Source of the DNA: an uncultured Eubacteriales bacterium
GTDB lineage: Bacteria > Bacillota > Clostridia > Oscillospirales > Oscillospiraceae
Assembly: GCA_900555735.1 (NCBI GenBank)
Contig: USMI01000084.1
Span: 1-8,365 of the forward strand
Reading direction: 5' to 3'
DNA: 8,365 nt
The stretch's first letter is position 1. Each line of letters opens with the position of its first letter. Of this stretch, positions 8,001-8,365 are shown piece by piece. The notes under the pieces were generated by a model that saw only the letters and a list, made by a program, of their open reading frames with translations, did no database searches and was not told where the DNA came from. The position numbers and the translations under genes were made by a program.

Positions 8001-8365
8001 GATCCACGGGGCGTCCTCCTACAAGGCGGCCCCCAGCCCCGATTCCGTCCACAGCATGAACCACATCGTGTTCCGCCGTGTCTCCGCCCTCCACGGGGAG
8101 GAGAAGGATATGGACGCCGACGTGGGCATGATCACCGGCAAGGTGGTGCAGCTGCAGCTGCCCTCCCAGCTGGAGGACATCAGCTCCACCCGTATCCGGG
8201 AAAACATCGACATGAACCGGGATATCTCCCACCTGATCGACCCGGTGGTGCAGGAGTATATCTACCAGCGGGGCCTTTACCTGCGGGAGCCTCAGTATAA
8301 GCCGCTGCTGTCCCCCGGCACGCTGCGCTTTGACGAGGCGGAGCCGGAGGAGCGCAACTTCATCA
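5023..8365 (+). CDS. Large fusion protein: HD phosphohydrolase, HEAT-like helical scaffold, NadD-like nucleotidyltransferase (runs off right edge)
   Basis: At least 1114 residues with no stop before the edge. ATG 5023 follows AAAGGAGG (5008-5015) with 7-base spacing. Residues about 166-300 form an HDIG-type metal-dependent phosphohydrolase: a His-rich helix (H169, H174, H175), GHDIGKFG (H203/D204), NH at 242-243 and D264, the expected H-HD-H-D ligands. Residues about 300-885 are all-helical and Leu/Ala-rich with HEAT-like repeats (for example near 427-445, 567-585, 687-705 and 762-780). Residues about 893-1090 are a NadD-like nucleotidyltransferase domain: GTFDPFTLSH (900-909), GSD (990-992) and ISSTRIR (1053-1059). 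No signal peptide or membrane segment is seen, so it should be cytosolic. The domains predict nucleotide transfer to a small phosphate compound and phosphoester hydrolysis. The substrates are unknown, and calling it NadD would be over-specific. The C-terminal end lies outside the window. Confidence 0.9.
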   Translation, partial: MTHKAIFRQHWSDAFRDAAFRKRLHDPDMAERWARERFIEGFLPVRQRLSCRAVIETAAAAMEDIPAPEGGWSGYVLNNAISRLYPQHRREATEQQEDFALCALLALQQLLAEERSLPFDMTMDFAFCTEAEAADSPYYQRFLQVWRQDFVYELLRLSSELTPFSTLQHIAMVHHVAMTAGRALRRSGVTVDLGLTSAAAAGHDIGKFGCLPGERVPYLHYYYTDEWLTRSGLPQVGQVAGNHSTWDLELANLSVESMLLIYADFRSKQRREADGRETAALYSLKDAFDVILSKLDNVDGAKKRRYEYVYRKLRDFEEYMRFCGVDVTLRGHDTAPEQQPDAALMTPEQYYRAFCLMAVEHNLSMMRRLSHEGLFSDLLEKARSEKDWAKVRTYLCILEDYFTYLSANQKIQTVYFLYELLLHPEGDIRRQAAALMGQVMAKFSLRYKKELPSSAPQAAVEQTQFALWAQYLNLLFYPDHKLTPQQTSHIRFTAKLVVSATLENCAPQEAERFLAVLLAHYQSARAEDEGAALALTDTLSYLPLKLLTQAQLQQVTDFALAQCRSTDPSVQAAALQFFLRARQTLTEEPLLNDRLTRLRAENITFPLPSLRYQYARVQGMAAEDAVKALKPEELSDILLDNLKTATPWMIKVVNVELLARYAACGGGSAMQIAAHFANIIRVSEAVVVRERAGRALLGIAPRLTSEERNEVAVELAKALEAGHYEFSKYIPQYLGSFMLWLPPAELDEVIDYLAELLSHSADSVVASALDTVGFALENYRLYPRRFPEEESVWDRRRCRLAGLLLKGMASYREAVQQEAMYVMGDTLFSSIRFPDERKAWLFTLCAHKLLFLIRENQGGGVNDLYCSAALYRIYQFIVRYETDNGPFRFTQRQKVAFFPGTFDPFTLSHKALACTIRDMGYEVFLAVDEFSWSKKTQPSLIRRRIASMSVADEFHVHLFPYNIPVNIANPGDLRRLKDMFAGRELYLIVGSDVIHGASSYKAAPSPDSVHSMNHIVFRRVSALHGEEKDMDADVGMITGKVVQLQLPSQLEDISSTRIRENIDMNRDISHLIDPVVQEYIYQRGLYLREPQYKPLLSPGTLRFDEAEPEERNFI

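Noticed and set aside
4972..8232. 1086-codon open frame on the minus strand, antisense to the large HD/nucleotidyltransferase gene
   Set aside because: It has a low-information Gln/His/Arg/Leu composition and no ribosome site. The plus strand has promoter, ribosome site and recognisable catalytic motifs; the open antisense frame results from codon bias.

Overview
The window looks like a chromosomal segment of a GC-rich, Gram-positive anaerobe of the class Clostridia, most plausibly an Oscillospiraceae-type gut bacterium. The reasons are GC-rich coding DNA with AT-rich promoters, strong AGGAGG ribosome sites, sigma-A promoters with extended -10 boxes, the FtsH and RlmB sequence style, and a small XRE regulator. 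The genus cannot be fixed from the sequence alone.

Layout. At the left edge, on the minus strand, is the N-terminal end of rlmB (23S rRNA 2'-O-methyltransferase). A short divergent promoter region separates it from a complete ftsH (plus strand, start at 405), a membrane AAA+ zinc protease with all catalytic motifs. ftsH ends at a strong bidirectional hairpin terminator. Beyond it are a 46-residue minus-strand protein of unknown function and a divergent 72-residue XRE-type regulator. Their 86-bp shared region holds a good promoter for the small gene, overlapped by two copies of ATAGGACAATTT; this looks like a small self-contained regulatory module. A second bidirectional terminator separates the regulator from a minus-strand EamA/DMT-family transporter.

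From about 3994 to 5022 there is roughly 1 kb without an intact gene. It holds a 10-bp hairpin, what may be the C-terminal tail of an unrecognised minus-strand gene, the C-terminal remnant of a LysR-type regulator, and then a 454-bp hairpin-rich element (4420-4873). The element is bounded by two copies, in opposite orientation, of the same two-hairpin module. The copies differ at paired positions, so the stems are preserved. This looks like a REPIN/MITE-like non-autonomous element or a structured RNA locus and is one of the two main points of interest.

The right 3.3 kb is a single open gene (5023 to beyond the edge) with a near-consensus promoter and ribosome site. It encodes a very large protein with an HDIG-type HD phosphohydrolase domain, a long alpha-helical region with HEAT-like repeats, and a NadD-like nucleotidyltransferase domain (GTFDPFTLSH and ISSTRIR motifs), continuing past the window. 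A single chain pairing a nucleotidyltransferase with an HD hydrolase recalls the nadD-yqeK neighbourhood of Bacillota, but in reversed order and with a large scaffold between; it is the other main point of interest.
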